Shown: in pieces, positions 1 to 5,575 of the stretch
How positions within the stretch are numbered: position 1 is the stretch's first letter
Layout: every line of letters begins with the position of its first letter
NCBI GenBank assembly: GCA_905211615.1
Contig: CAJMBB010000129.1
Span: 1-5,618 of the forward strand
DNA from: an uncultured Collinsella sp.
Lineage (GTDB): Bacteria > Actinomycetota > Coriobacteriia > Coriobacteriales > Coriobacteriaceae
Length of the DNA stretch: 5,618 nucleotides
Direction of reading: 5' to 3'
Notes under the pieces: generated by a model
Seen by the model: the letters and a program-made list of their open reading frames with translations, nothing else
What the model was told of the DNA's origin: nothing
The model's database searches: none
Made by a program: the position numbers and the translations under genes

Positions 1-650
1 TCGTGGTCGGCGCGGTCTTTGGCCTCATCATCGGCGCGCGCCTGTTTTACGTCGTCTTTTACGGCGATGGCTACTATTGGACCCACCCGCTCGAGATCTT
101 TGCCACCAACGAGGGCGGCATGAGCTTCCACGGTGGCCTGGTCGGCGGCATCTTGGGCGGCATCATCGTGTGTCGCATGTATAAGCTCGACGCCTGGACC
201 ATCGCCGACCTTGCCGTTATCGGCGCTCCGTTGGCGCTGTGCCTGGGACGCTGCGCCAACTTCGTAAACGGTGAGCTGTGGGGTAAGCCGACCGATCTGC
301 CCTGGGGTGTGGCCTTTGGCGGCACCGCGGGCAATATGCCGCGCCATCCCTCCCAGCTCTACGAGGCGTTTCTTGAGGGCATTGTGCTCTTCTGCATCCT
401 GCAGGTGCTCAGTCGCAAAAAACCGCTGCTGCCCCAGGGTACGTTTATGGGCGTCTTTGTGATGGGCTACGGCATCGTTCGCTTTTTGATTGAGTTTGTG
501 CGCGTGCCCGATGCCCAGCTGGGCTATCTGCTGGGAGGCGTTATCACCATGGGCCAGCTGCTGAGTTTGCCGCTCGTGATTGCCGGCCTGGTGCTCATCA
601 TCTTCGCCCGACACCGCAATCGCCCCCAGCGCATCTACCTCGACGCCTAA
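1..650 (+). CDS. lgt: Prolipoprotein diacylglyceryl transferase, 5' end cut off by window edge
   Basis: Lgt is the integral membrane enzyme that moves diacylglycerol from phosphatidylglycerol to the lipobox cysteine of prolipoproteins, the first step of lipoprotein maturation. The window holds 215 in-frame codons from base 3; the true start lies upstream, and about 60-70 residues appear to be missing compared with typical Lgt (inferred from family length). Family landmarks are in order: GARLFYV near the left edge; GGMSFHGGLVGG, with the conserved histidine codon at 129-131; the Lgt signature GRCANFVNGELWG at 246-284, with its essential-type arginine; HPSQLYE at 345-365; and YGIVRFLIEFVRVPDAQLG toward the C-terminus. 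Hydrophobic stretches between these fit the C-terminal membrane helices, and the protein ends in a short basic tail. The GTG at base 3 is an internal codon, not a start. The stop codon directly abuts a hairpin. Identification is secure. Confidence 0.96.
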   Translation, partial: VVGAVFGLIIGARLFYVVFYGDGYYWTHPLEIFATNEGGMSFHGGLVGGILGGIIVCRMYKLDAWTIADLAVIGAPLALCLGRCANFVNGELWGKPTDLPWGVAFGGTAGNMPRHPSQLYEAFLEGIVLFCILQVLSRKKPLLPQGTFMGVFVMGYGIVRFLIEFVRVPDAQLGYLLGGVITMGQLLSLPLVIAGLVLIIFARHRNRPQRIYLDA

Positions 651-687
651 CCACCACAAAGGGGACAGGCACCTTTGTGGTGGTTTT
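651..687 (+). terminator. Hairpin with T-run after lgt, copy 1 of a conserved-loop palindrome
   Basis: A perfect 12-bp inverted repeat (651-662 with 672-683) flanks a 9-nt loop (ggacaggca) and is followed by TTTT at 684-687, the form of an intrinsic terminator for lgt. It begins at the first base after the stop codon. The core caaaggggacagg (657-669) recurs exactly at 2916-2928 after the next gene. This suggests a dispersed palindromic element that also serves as the terminator. Very similar 'aaaggggacaggcacctttg' palindromes are, to my knowledge, common in Collinsella and in several unrelated phyla; their mobilising enzyme is not in this window. Confidence 0.8.
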
Positions 688-724
688 GCCGAGTTTGATA
701 GGTTTCTAGAAAGGCTTTCGGACT

Positions 725-2908
725 GTGAAGGATTCCGACCTCTCCACAACGGCTGCGCGCGACGCTGCCCGCATCGTCTGGTTTAAGCGCTACCCCGCCA
801 AGCAGACGCTCATCGCATTTCTGCTCGCGCTGTTGGCGACCACGGCGTTTTCCATCGATCCCGCGCCGGTCTCGAGCAACGCAGTCTTGGCGATTGACCC
901 CAAAGCCTCGGGCATGCTGTACGTGTGCTACGAGGTGCTCCTCTCGTTTGCCGGCCATACCGACGCGGTCATGCTGCTTGCGCTTGCCTGCCTGCTCACG
1001 CTGCCGTTTCGCTACGTATTCTTTGGCCGCGGCGATGCTTGGCGTCCTTCGGTGATCCTTCCGTCTCTGTTCTTTGCCGTCTGCATGGTGTTTGGCCGCA
1101 GCTACGACCTCACCGATTCGGCCGAGATCGTGCTCGGCGACAAGGCTCGCATCATCTGCGCCTGGATAGGCGGTGCGGGCTGGATGCTCTTGGCGGTCGT
1201 TGCCTTCTACCTGGCTTTTGAGTGTCTAGATTGGCTGAGCTCTCGGCGCATTCCGTTTTCCGAAGCGCACTTTGGCCGCGTATGGCGTGTGGCTCACGCC
1301 GTGCTCTCGGTCCATCCCTTTGCCGGGCCCTTTCTGGTGCTTATGATTGCCTGGGCGCCCACGCTCATCGCTTCGCTGCCCGGCCTTTTTATGGGGGATA
1401 CGGGTGCGCAGATTCGCCAGTGGTTCAATTACCCCAACGGCACGAGTGACTACCTGCGTCTGCTCAATCCCAATGTGTTGCTCAACGGACATCACCCCGT
1501 GGTGCACACGGCTATCATCGGTTCGTGCGTCCAGCTGGGGCTTTCACTATTCAACAGCGCCAACGCAGGTCTTGCCATCTACACCTGCGCTCAGTTCGTC
1601 ATTACGGCCGCCTGCATGGCCTATTCCATCTCGTCGCTGCGCAAACTGGGCGTGAGCCTGCCGGTCCGCGGCGTGATCTTGCTGTTCTTTGTGTTTATGC
1701 CCATGTTCTCCAACTACGCGGCCCTGCTTACCAAAGATGTGCTGTTTGCCGACGCGTTTTTGGTGCTGTTGGTGCAGACCGTGAAGTTCGTGGCCTGCGG
1801 CCTGCCCCGTCGCGATGCCAATGCCGAGCGTGCGGGCGAACAGAGGCCCGTGCTCTTTGCGCGCCACGACTGGCTGCTGCTCGCTCTGGGCGCCATGGGT
1901 TCCACGTTTCTGCGCAACGGCGGCCTGGTGTTTCCCCTGGCGGCATGCGTAATCGCGGCGGCGTTTTGCGCATGGGACGCGCATGCGGCTCGTCGCGCAG
2001 CCAAGCAGGCTGGTGCTGCGCCTTCGGGCGCCATCCCGCGTTTCCGCTGGGTGGGAGTTCTTGCGGTGCTTGCACTCTGCCTTGCCTCCAATATGTACTT
2101 CACCAAGGTCTTTATGCCGGCGCACGACATCACGCCTGGTTCCAAGCGTGAAATCCTCTCGATTCCGTTCCAGCAGACGGCTCGTTTCGTCCAAAAGCAC
2201 GACGGCCTCAACTCGGGCGTCAACCCCACGGTTAAGGAGGACGGCACCATCGTGGAGGCTCCTTGCGACGGCTTGGTGACCGACGAAGAGCGTGCCGTGA
2301 TCGACCGTGTGCTCAAGTACGAGAATCTGGGCCGCCGTTACAACCCCGACAAGTCCGACGCCGTCAAAAATTGCTTTAACGAGTACGCCTCGCAGGAGGA
2401 CATCAAGACCTATTTTGAGGTGTGGGCGCAGATGTTCAAAAAGGATCCCGAGTGCTATATCTCGGCGCTCATCAATAACTACTACGGCTACTTTTATCCG
2501 AGTGCCCGCGATGCGTGGGTCTACAGCACGTCGCGCAGTGCCGAGATTATGGCACGCCCCGATAATCTCAAGTACTTCGACTTCCATCCGGTCGATAGCA
2601 AGGTTGTGCGCTGGTGCGACCACCTGATCAACTTGTATCGCGTGGCAGTACAGCGCATCCCGTTTATCTCGCTCACCATGAGCTCGGCCACCTATGTGTG
2701 GATCATGATCGCCGTGGTGGTCTATCTGCTACGTCGTCATTCGTGGCGCGGGCTGGCCATTTGGGTGCCGCTGCTGGGTGTGCTCGCTGTGTGCCTAATC
2801 GGTCCCTGCAACGGCTCGACCTACATGCGCTACCTGTATCCGGTCATCGCCTGCATGCCCTTTGCCATCGGCGCCACCATCACCCGCAGCGACCTCCTCT
2901 GGTCCTAA
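725..2908 (+). CDS. DUF6020-type polytopic membrane protein, GT-C-like, probable glycosyltransferase
   Basis: This 727-residue protein has roughly 12-14 predicted membrane helices. It looks like the DUF6020 family, whose layout resembles GT-C enzymes that use lipid-linked sugars; no substrate can be read from the sequence. Landmarks, by residue: GLFMGDTGAQIRQW (220-233), with an acidic D225 after an early helix as in GT-C catalytic loops; HHPVVH (256-261); LTKDVLFAD (335-343); LRNGG (396-400); a large soluble, probably external, segment at about 460-645 containing NNYYGYFYP (584-592); and RYLYP (702-706) in the last loop before the final helix. Known relatives carry similar KDV, RN-NG, YGYWYP and RY-P signatures. 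The start is GTG at 725: an in-frame TAG at 707-709 excludes anything earlier, no ATG occurs until about residue 63, and AGAAAGG (708-714) can act as the ribosome site. Only 37 bases separate it from the upstream terminator, so its promoter is unclear and read-through from lgt is possible. The family call is good; the glycosyltransferase role is inferred. Confidence 0.8.
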   Translation: MKDSDLSTTAARDAARIVWFKRYPAKQTLIAFLLALLATTAFSIDPAPVSSNAVLAIDPKASGMLYVCYEVLLSFAGHTDAVMLLALACLLTLPFRYVFFGRGDAWRPSVILPSLFFAVCMVFGRSYDLTDSAEIVLGDKARIICAWIGGAGWMLLAVVAFYLAFECLDWLSSRRIPFSEAHFGRVWRVAHAVLSVHPFAGPFLVLMIAWAPTLIASLPGLFMGDTGAQIRQWFNYPNGTSDYLRLLNPNVLLNGHHPVVHTAIIGSCVQLGLSLFNSANAGLAIYTCAQFVITAACMAYSISSLRKLGVSLPVRGVILLFFVFMPMFSNYAALLTKDVLFADAFLVLLVQTVKFVACGLPRRDANAERAGEQRPVLFARHDWLLLALGAMGSTFLRNGGLVFPLAACVIAAAFCAWDAHAARRAAKQAGAAPSGAIPRFRWVGVLAVLALCLASNMYFTKVFMPAHDITPGSKREILSIPFQQTARFVQKHDGLNSGVNPTVKEDGTIVEAPCDGLVTDEERAVIDRVLKYENLGRRYNPDKSDAVKNCFNEYASQEDIKTYFEVWAQMFKKDPECYISALINNYYGYFYPSARDAWVYSTSRSAEIMARPDNLKYFDFHPVDSKVVRWCDHLINLYRVAVQRIPFISLTMSSATYVWIMIAVVVYLLRRHSWRGLAIWVPLLGVLAVCLIGPCNGSTYMRYLYPVIACMPFAIGATITRSDLLWS

Positions 2909-2909
2909 T

Positions 2910-2942
2910 TTGGTGCAAAGGGGACAGGTTACTTTGCACCAA
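2910..2942 (+). repeat. Conserved-loop palindrome, copy 2, after the DUF6020 gene
   Basis: An 11-bp perfect inverted repeat (2910-2920 with 2932-2942) encloses the loop gggacaggtta and starts one base after the stop codon. The core caaaggggacagg (2916-2928) is identical to copy 1, but the outer six bases of the arm are entirely different (ttggtg here, ccacca in copy 1) and are matched by a complementary change in the other arm. Unlike copy 1, it has no T-run; a second hairpin follows at once. It may therefore terminate weakly or act mainly as a 3'-end stabilising structure. Confidence 0.8.
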
Positions 2943-2959
2943 CCCCTTGCACCAAGGGG
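2943..2959 (+). other. Small GC hairpin carrying a second copy of the palindrome arm
   Basis: A 6-bp stem (cccctt 2943-2948 with aagggg 2954-2959) has the 5-nt loop gcacc. It overlaps ttgcaccaa at 2947-2955, an exact repeat of 2934-2942 in the right arm of the preceding palindrome. The left arm at 2910-2918 could therefore pair with either copy, and the alternatives exclude each other. No T-run follows, so this is not a convincing terminator. Confidence 0.5.
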
Positions 2960-2962
2960 CTG

Positions 2963-3025
2963 TATCATCACGACGCCTTCATTTTGGGGTTTATCTCGCA
3001 GGCCAGTAGGTATATCATAACGACG
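2963..3025 (+). repeat. Pair of TATCATnACGACG direct repeats upstream of yebC
   Basis: TATCATCACGACG (2963-2975) and TATCATAACGACG (3013-3025) agree at 12 of 13 bases and lie exactly 50 bp apart, about five helical turns. They occupy the intergenic stretch where the yebC promoter should be. Each contains a TATCAT that could be a -10 element, but I find no convincing -35 at 16-18 bp for either. They may be protein binding sites, duplicated promoter parts or chance. TATATT at 3032-3037 is another -10-like sequence. The rest of 2960-3086 shows nothing else clear. Confidence 0.35.
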
Positions 3026-3086
3026 TTTGTTTATATTGCCCGAGCATCTGCGCTGGGCTTTAGGTCGAAACCGATAGGAGACACGT

Positions 3087-3893
3087 ATGTCCGGACACTC
3101 TAAGTGGGCCACAACCAAGCATCGTAAGGGCGCGCAGGACGCCAAGCGTTCCGCCCTCTTCTCCAAGCTGAGCCGCAACATCACCGTTGCTGCCCGTCTC
3201 GGCGGCGACCCGCTGCCCGAGAACAACGCCAGCCTCGCTGCTGCTGTTGCCAAGGCCAAGGCTCAGTCCATGCCTAAGGACAAGATCAAGTCCGCTATCG
3301 ACAAGGCTTTTGGTTCGGGTGCCGATGCCGCCGTCTACGAGAACATCGTGTACGAGGGCTATGGTCCCGCCGGTGTCGCCGTCTACGTTGACTGCCTGAC
3401 CGATAATCGCAACCGCACTGCCGCCGATGTCCGTTCCGCCTTCTCCCACGCTGGTGGCAACCTGGGCACCTCCGGCTCCGTCGCCTTCCAGTTTGAGCGC
3501 AAGGGCCAGATCGTCGTCGCCAAGGAGATCCTGGACGAGAATGCCAAGAAGGAGACCATGATCGCCAACGGTGCTGCCGGTGACGAGGATGAGTTCATGA
3601 TGGCCATCGCCGAGGCCGGTGGCGAGGACTACGAGGACGCCGGCGAGGAGTGGATCGTCTGGACCGCTGCTAACGACGTCATGGCTGTTTCCAAGGCACT
3701 CGAGGAGCAGGGCGTCCAGGTCAAGGGCTCCGAGACCACCATGGTCCCGACTACCCCGACCGAGGTCTCCGGTACCGACGCCAAGAAGGTTCAGCGCCTT
3801 ATCGACCGTCTCGAGGAGCTCGACGACGTCCAGGACGTCTACAGCACCATGGATATGACCGACGAGGTCATCGCTGCCCTCGAGGAGGAGTAG
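3087..3893 (+). CDS. yebC: YebC/PmpR-family DNA-binding or translation-assisting protein
   Basis: This 268-residue cytosolic protein belongs to the YebC/PmpR/TACO1 family. Members have been described as transcriptional regulators, and more recently some as ribosome-associated factors that relieve stalling at proline-rich stretches; the sequence alone does not say which applies. Family hallmarks: MSGHSKWATTKHRKGAQDAKR at the N-terminus (residues 1-21), MPKDKIKSAIDKAFG (62-76), YEGYGPAGVAVYVDCLTDNRNRT (89-111), the segment GGNLGTSGSVAFQFERKGQI (123-142), and a C-terminal LEELDDVQDVYST (242-254). Start: ATG preceded by AGGAG at 3076-3080, 6 nt away. It is slightly longer than the usual 240-250 residues, the extra being mostly a charged insertion around residues 146-168. 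Codon choice is more strongly biased than in the preceding membrane gene, which suggests higher expression. It stands alone between structured intergenic regions and is probably transcribed separately. A 280-codon antisense open frame over it is a shadow. Confidence 0.95.
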   Translation: MSGHSKWATTKHRKGAQDAKRSALFSKLSRNITVAARLGGDPLPENNASLAAAVAKAKAQSMPKDKIKSAIDKAFGSGADAAVYENIVYEGYGPAGVAVYVDCLTDNRNRTAADVRSAFSHAGGNLGTSGSVAFQFERKGQIVVAKEILDENAKKETMIANGAAGDEDEFMMAIAEAGGEDYEDAGEEWIVWTAANDVMAVSKALEEQGVQVKGSETTMVPTTPTEVSGTDAKKVQRLIDRLEELDDVQDVYSTMDMTDEVIAALEEE

Positions 3894-3897
3894 CGCC

Positions 3898-3917
3898 TGC
3901 ACGGGTTAAGCCGTGCA
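3898..3917 (+). other. Short hairpin just after yebC stop
   Basis: tgcacgg (3898-3904) pairs perfectly with ccgtgca (3911-3917) across a 6-nt loop, starting 4 nt after the yebC stop. It lacks a T-run, so it is at best an RNA 3'-end structure upstream of the real terminator at 3963-4004. Confidence 0.4.
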
Positions 3918-3962
3918 TATCTGGGCATAATGAAGCGAGCATGCAAGCCTCGTGGAATAGAT

Positions 3963-4004
3963 GAGCCGGATCCGCGTGCGTATGGCACCGGACCCGGCTC
4001 TTTT
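3963..4004 (+). terminator. Intrinsic terminator of yebC
   Basis: A long interrupted hairpin: gagccgg (3963-3969) with ccggctc (3994-4000), one A-C mismatch, tccg (3971-3974) with cgga (3989-3992), a bulged C at 3975, then gtgc (3976-3979) with gcac (3985-3988) around a 5-nt loop. This gives 15 pairs in total, followed by TTTT at 4001-4004. It is the strongest terminator in the window and separates yebC from the amaP operon. Its position also rules out the upstream in-frame ATG at 3930 as the amaP start. Confidence 0.85.
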
Positions 4005-4009
4005 ATAAT
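4004..4009 (+). promoter_or_regulatory. Possible -10 element (TATAAT) for the amaP-asp23 operon
   Basis: A perfect TATAAT overlaps the last T of the yebC terminator and lies 50 bp upstream of the amaP GTG, a sensible place for a -10 box. A -35 at 16-18 bp would fall inside the terminator stem (about 3980-3987) and no TTGACA-like sequence is there. Either the -35 is poor, an activator is needed, or the match is chance. Confidence 0.4.
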
Positions 4010-4045
4010 GATGCGAATCGTTTTGCATTCTGTGGACCGAAACCT

Positions 4046-4053
4046 GAAGGGAG
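4046..4053 (+). promoter_or_regulatory. Ribosome binding site that fixes the amaP start
   Basis: GAAGGGAG ends 5 nt before the GTG at 4059. This spacing, with the terminator lying upstream inside the longer open frame, places the start at 4059 rather than at the ATG at 3930. Confidence 0.75.
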
Positions 4054-4058
4054 CGCGC

Positions 4059-4604
4059 GTGCGCGTACTCAAACGAGCCCTAGCGATCGTGTATCTTGCC
4101 GCCGCCATCGTGGCGCTGGGTACGCTTGTCTGCCAGTTCTGGGGACCGTATACGTATCGCTTTATGTTGCTGTTGCGTGACACCATGCCTCGCGTCGTCG
4201 TTACGGCGTGCGCCGCCATCGTGGCACTTGGCGTGCTCATCGGTTTTTTCCGCCTGATGTTCGCGCGTCGCGAGCCGTCCTGCGTGCATCCGGCGGGGGA
4301 GCGCAATATCGAGGTTACGCTCGCAGCGCTTTCCTCGTGCGCCCGTGCCGCGGCGGAGTGCGATGATCGCGTGATGGTTGAGCATATCGAGGCGCGCGTT
4401 CAAGGCTCCGACGAGTCGTGCGTTCGTTTTAAGGTCGAGGCCATCGCGCTCGATGATAAAGACGTCGCCTCTCTTGCCACCGCGATGCAGCAGCGCATCG
4501 AGAAAGCCTGCGACACCATGCTCGGCACGCCGGGCACGACCGCGCGCGTCCGTTTTTTGCCGTCCAAGACTACCGTCCAGACCGTGGAGGTTTCCGGTGA
4601 GTGA
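4059..4604 (+). CDS. amaP: AmaP-like Asp23 membrane anchor protein
   Basis: This 181-residue protein matches the size and layout of AmaP, which anchors Asp23 to the cytoplasmic membrane in staphylococci. It has a short basic N-terminus (MRVLKR), a membrane helix at about 8-26, a second at about 46-68, then a basic turn (RLMFARREP) and a cytoplasmic domain from about residue 83. That domain starts NIEVTLAALSSCARAAAE and ends near TTARVRFLP, with the beta-alpha pattern of a divergent Asp23-like domain. The start is GTG at 4059, set by GAAGGGAG; the open frame runs upstream to an ATG at 3930, but that extension would contain the yebC terminator and is not hydrophobic. Its end overlaps the next gene by 8 nt, which implies translational coupling. 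The gene order amaP-DUF2273-asp23 supports the name. Sequence divergence from staphylococcal AmaP leaves its exact role inferred. Confidence 0.82.
   Translation: MRVLKRALAIVYLAAAIVALGTLVCQFWGPYTYRFMLLLRDTMPRVVVTACAAIVALGVLIGFFRLMFARREPSCVHPAGERNIEVTLAALSSCARAAAECDDRVMVEHIEARVQGSDESCVRFKVEAIALDDKDVASLATAMQQRIEKACDTMLGTPGTTARVRFLPSKTTVQTVEVSGE
4586..4591 (+). promoter_or_regulatory. Ribosome binding site inside the amaP 3' end
   Basis: GGAGGT lies 5 nt before the GTG at 4597, within the last amaP codons. It decides the start of the DUF2273 gene and indicates coupled translation. Confidence 0.75.
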
Positions 4605-4974
4605 TACCAACCAAGACAAGACCGCCTGCACGCCGCGCCTGACGATCGACCAGAACGCTACGCCGGCAGGCGAGTCCGCCGACACCAAGCCCGAGGCCGG
4701 CGAGCAGCACGACAGCGCCGCTAATGACTTTGACGAGGCCATGGGTCTCATCAAAGGTACGGGCGCTGCTATCTGGAGCTACGCCGTGCGCCACCCCAAC
4801 ACTACGCTCGGTGCCGTGGCAGGCTTTATCCTCGCCGTGCTGGTACTTACATTGGGCCTGTGGGACACGCTCGTCATCGCATTCTTTGTGTTGATCGGCG
4901 CCGTGATCGGCCAGATTCGCGACGGCGAGAACGGTATCGTCAACTTCTTCGGCCGTCTGTTTAGCGGCCGCTAA
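4597..4974 (+). CDS. DUF2273 small integral membrane protein with N-terminal extension
   Basis: This 125-residue protein has two closely spaced membrane helices at about 70-88 and 90-106. Between and after them is the DUF2273-like stretch GLWDTLVIAFFVLIGAVIG followed by QIRDGENG. DUF2273 proteins are normally short (about 60 residues) and are encoded next to asp23 genes; they probably help AmaP form a membrane platform for Asp23. Here the first 50 or so residues are an additional polar, probably disordered region rich in D, E, T and A. The start is GTG at 4597, preceded by GGAGGT and overlapping the amaP stop by 8 nt. The open frame extends upstream to an ATG at 4378, but that part is a shadow of amaP. 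The end includes a 14-bp perfect palindrome (4961-4974). A 44-nt gap separates it from asp23. Confidence 0.8.
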   Translation: MSDTNQDKTACTPRLTIDQNATPAGESADTKPEAGEQHDSAANDFDEAMGLIKGTGAAIWSYAVRHPNTTLGAVAGFILAVLVLTLGLWDTLVIAFFVLIGAVIGQIRDGENGIVNFFGRLFSGR

Positions 4975-5018
4975 TACGTATTCGACTGTCGCATCCGCGG
5001 CAGGCATAAGGAGGAACC

Positions 5019-5540
5019 ATGGCTTTTAACACGAAGGTCGATGTGGCCGATACCGAGCTCGAGGCGAACGAGGCCGTCGCCGCCGAGGCGGAGGACGTAA
5101 CGCTCGAGGACGAGACGCTCGTCGAGGCCGAGTCCAAAGACGAGGCGGACGAGGACGACGAGGAGGCGGACGAGTCCGAGGACTCGCTGACCTATTCCAA
5201 CGGCGTGATCGAGAAGATCGTCGCCATGGCCACCCGCGAGGTGCCGCACGTTCTGGGCATGAAGGGTAACCTTATGCACTTTGTGCAGGAGCAGTTTGGT
5301 GCCGAGAACCTGACCAAGGGCGTGACGGTCGAGGTCACCGACGACAACCGCGTGGTCGTCAACATCTCGGTCATCATCGAGTATGGCGCCTATGCGCCTG
5401 CGATCTTTGACGACGTTAAGGCGCGCGTCACCGAGCGTCTGGCCGCGATGACCGGCCTTGAGGTGGCAGGCGTCAACCTGCGCATCGAGGATGTCATCAC
5501 CCCCGAGGAGTACGAGCACCGCACCAGCCAGCACGAGTAA
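5019..5540 (+). CDS. asp23: Asp23/Gls24 family envelope stress protein with acidic N-terminal tail
   Basis: This 173-residue cytosolic protein is predicted to be recruited to the membrane by the two preceding gene products. Asp23/Gls24 proteins are linked to alkaline and cell-envelope stress; their biochemical role is unclear. The Gls24 domain spans about residues 58-165: YSNGVIEKIVAMATREVPHV (59-78), LTKGVTVEVTDDNRVVVNIS (98-117), EYG (121-123), and the C-terminal AAMTGLEVAGVNLRIEDV (142-159). The N-terminal tail (11-56) is extremely acidic: 24 of 46 residues are D or E and only one is K, with no predicted membrane segment. Such a tail is not part of the core domain and may mediate electrostatic contacts. 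The start ATG has AAGGAGG at 5008-5014, 4 nt away, the best ribosome site in the window, which suggests this is the most heavily translated gene of the operon. A hairpin abuts its stop codon. Confidence 0.93.
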   Translation: MAFNTKVDVADTELEANEAVAAEAEDVTLEDETLVEAESKDEADEDDEEADESEDSLTYSNGVIEKIVAMATREVPHVLGMKGNLMHFVQEQFGAENLTKGVTVEVTDDNRVVVNISVIIEYGAYAPAIFDDVKARVTERLAAMTGLEVAGVNLRIEDVITPEEYEHRTSQHE

Positions 5541-5575
5541 CCTACCAAAAAGGGATGTTTATTTTGGCAGGTTTT
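5541..5575 (+). terminator. Intrinsic terminator of the asp23 operon, copy 3 of the hairpin set (divergent)
   Basis: cctaccaaaa (5541-5550) pairs with ttttggcagg (5562-5571), with a single A-C mismatch (5544/5568), around an 11-nt loop, and is followed by TTTT at 5572-5575. It begins at the first base after the asp23 stop. The loop region gggatgttta resembles the gggacaggtta loop of copy 2, with a base lost and one or two changed, so it may be a degenerate member of the same family. The remaining 5576-5618 holds no gene I can support. Confidence 0.78.

Noticed and set aside
684..724. Promoter for the DUF6020 gene
   Set aside because: No pair of -35 and -10 elements with acceptable spacing could be found in this short gap; the best candidates match poorly.
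1547..2623. 358-codon open frame on the - strand inside the DUF6020 gene
   Set aside because: The composition (H, R, V, G) is typical of an antisense shadow, there is no ribosome site, and the + strand frame shows clear membrane helices and family motifs.
651..2942. The two ggggacagg palindromes as a CRISPR array or as ends of one insertion sequence
   Set aside because: They are 2.2 kb apart with no spacers. They are in direct rather than inverted orientation, and the DNA between them is an ordinary membrane gene without a transposase or target-site duplications.
3060..3902. 280-codon open frame on the - strand over the whole of yebC
   Set aside because: It mirrors yebC exactly, is rich in L, G, V and D as expected from antisense of a GC-biased gene, and matches no family I recognise. 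The + strand reading is an unmistakable YebC.
3930..4058. Longer amaP starting at the ATG at 3930
   Set aside because: The extra 43 codons run through the yebC terminator, contain no conserved or hydrophobic sequence, and have no ribosome site; GTG at 4059 has one.
4971..5534. 187-codon open frame on the - strand over asp23
   Set aside because: Antisense shadow of the acidic, GC-biased asp23 coding sequence; the opposite strand is a clear Gls24 domain.
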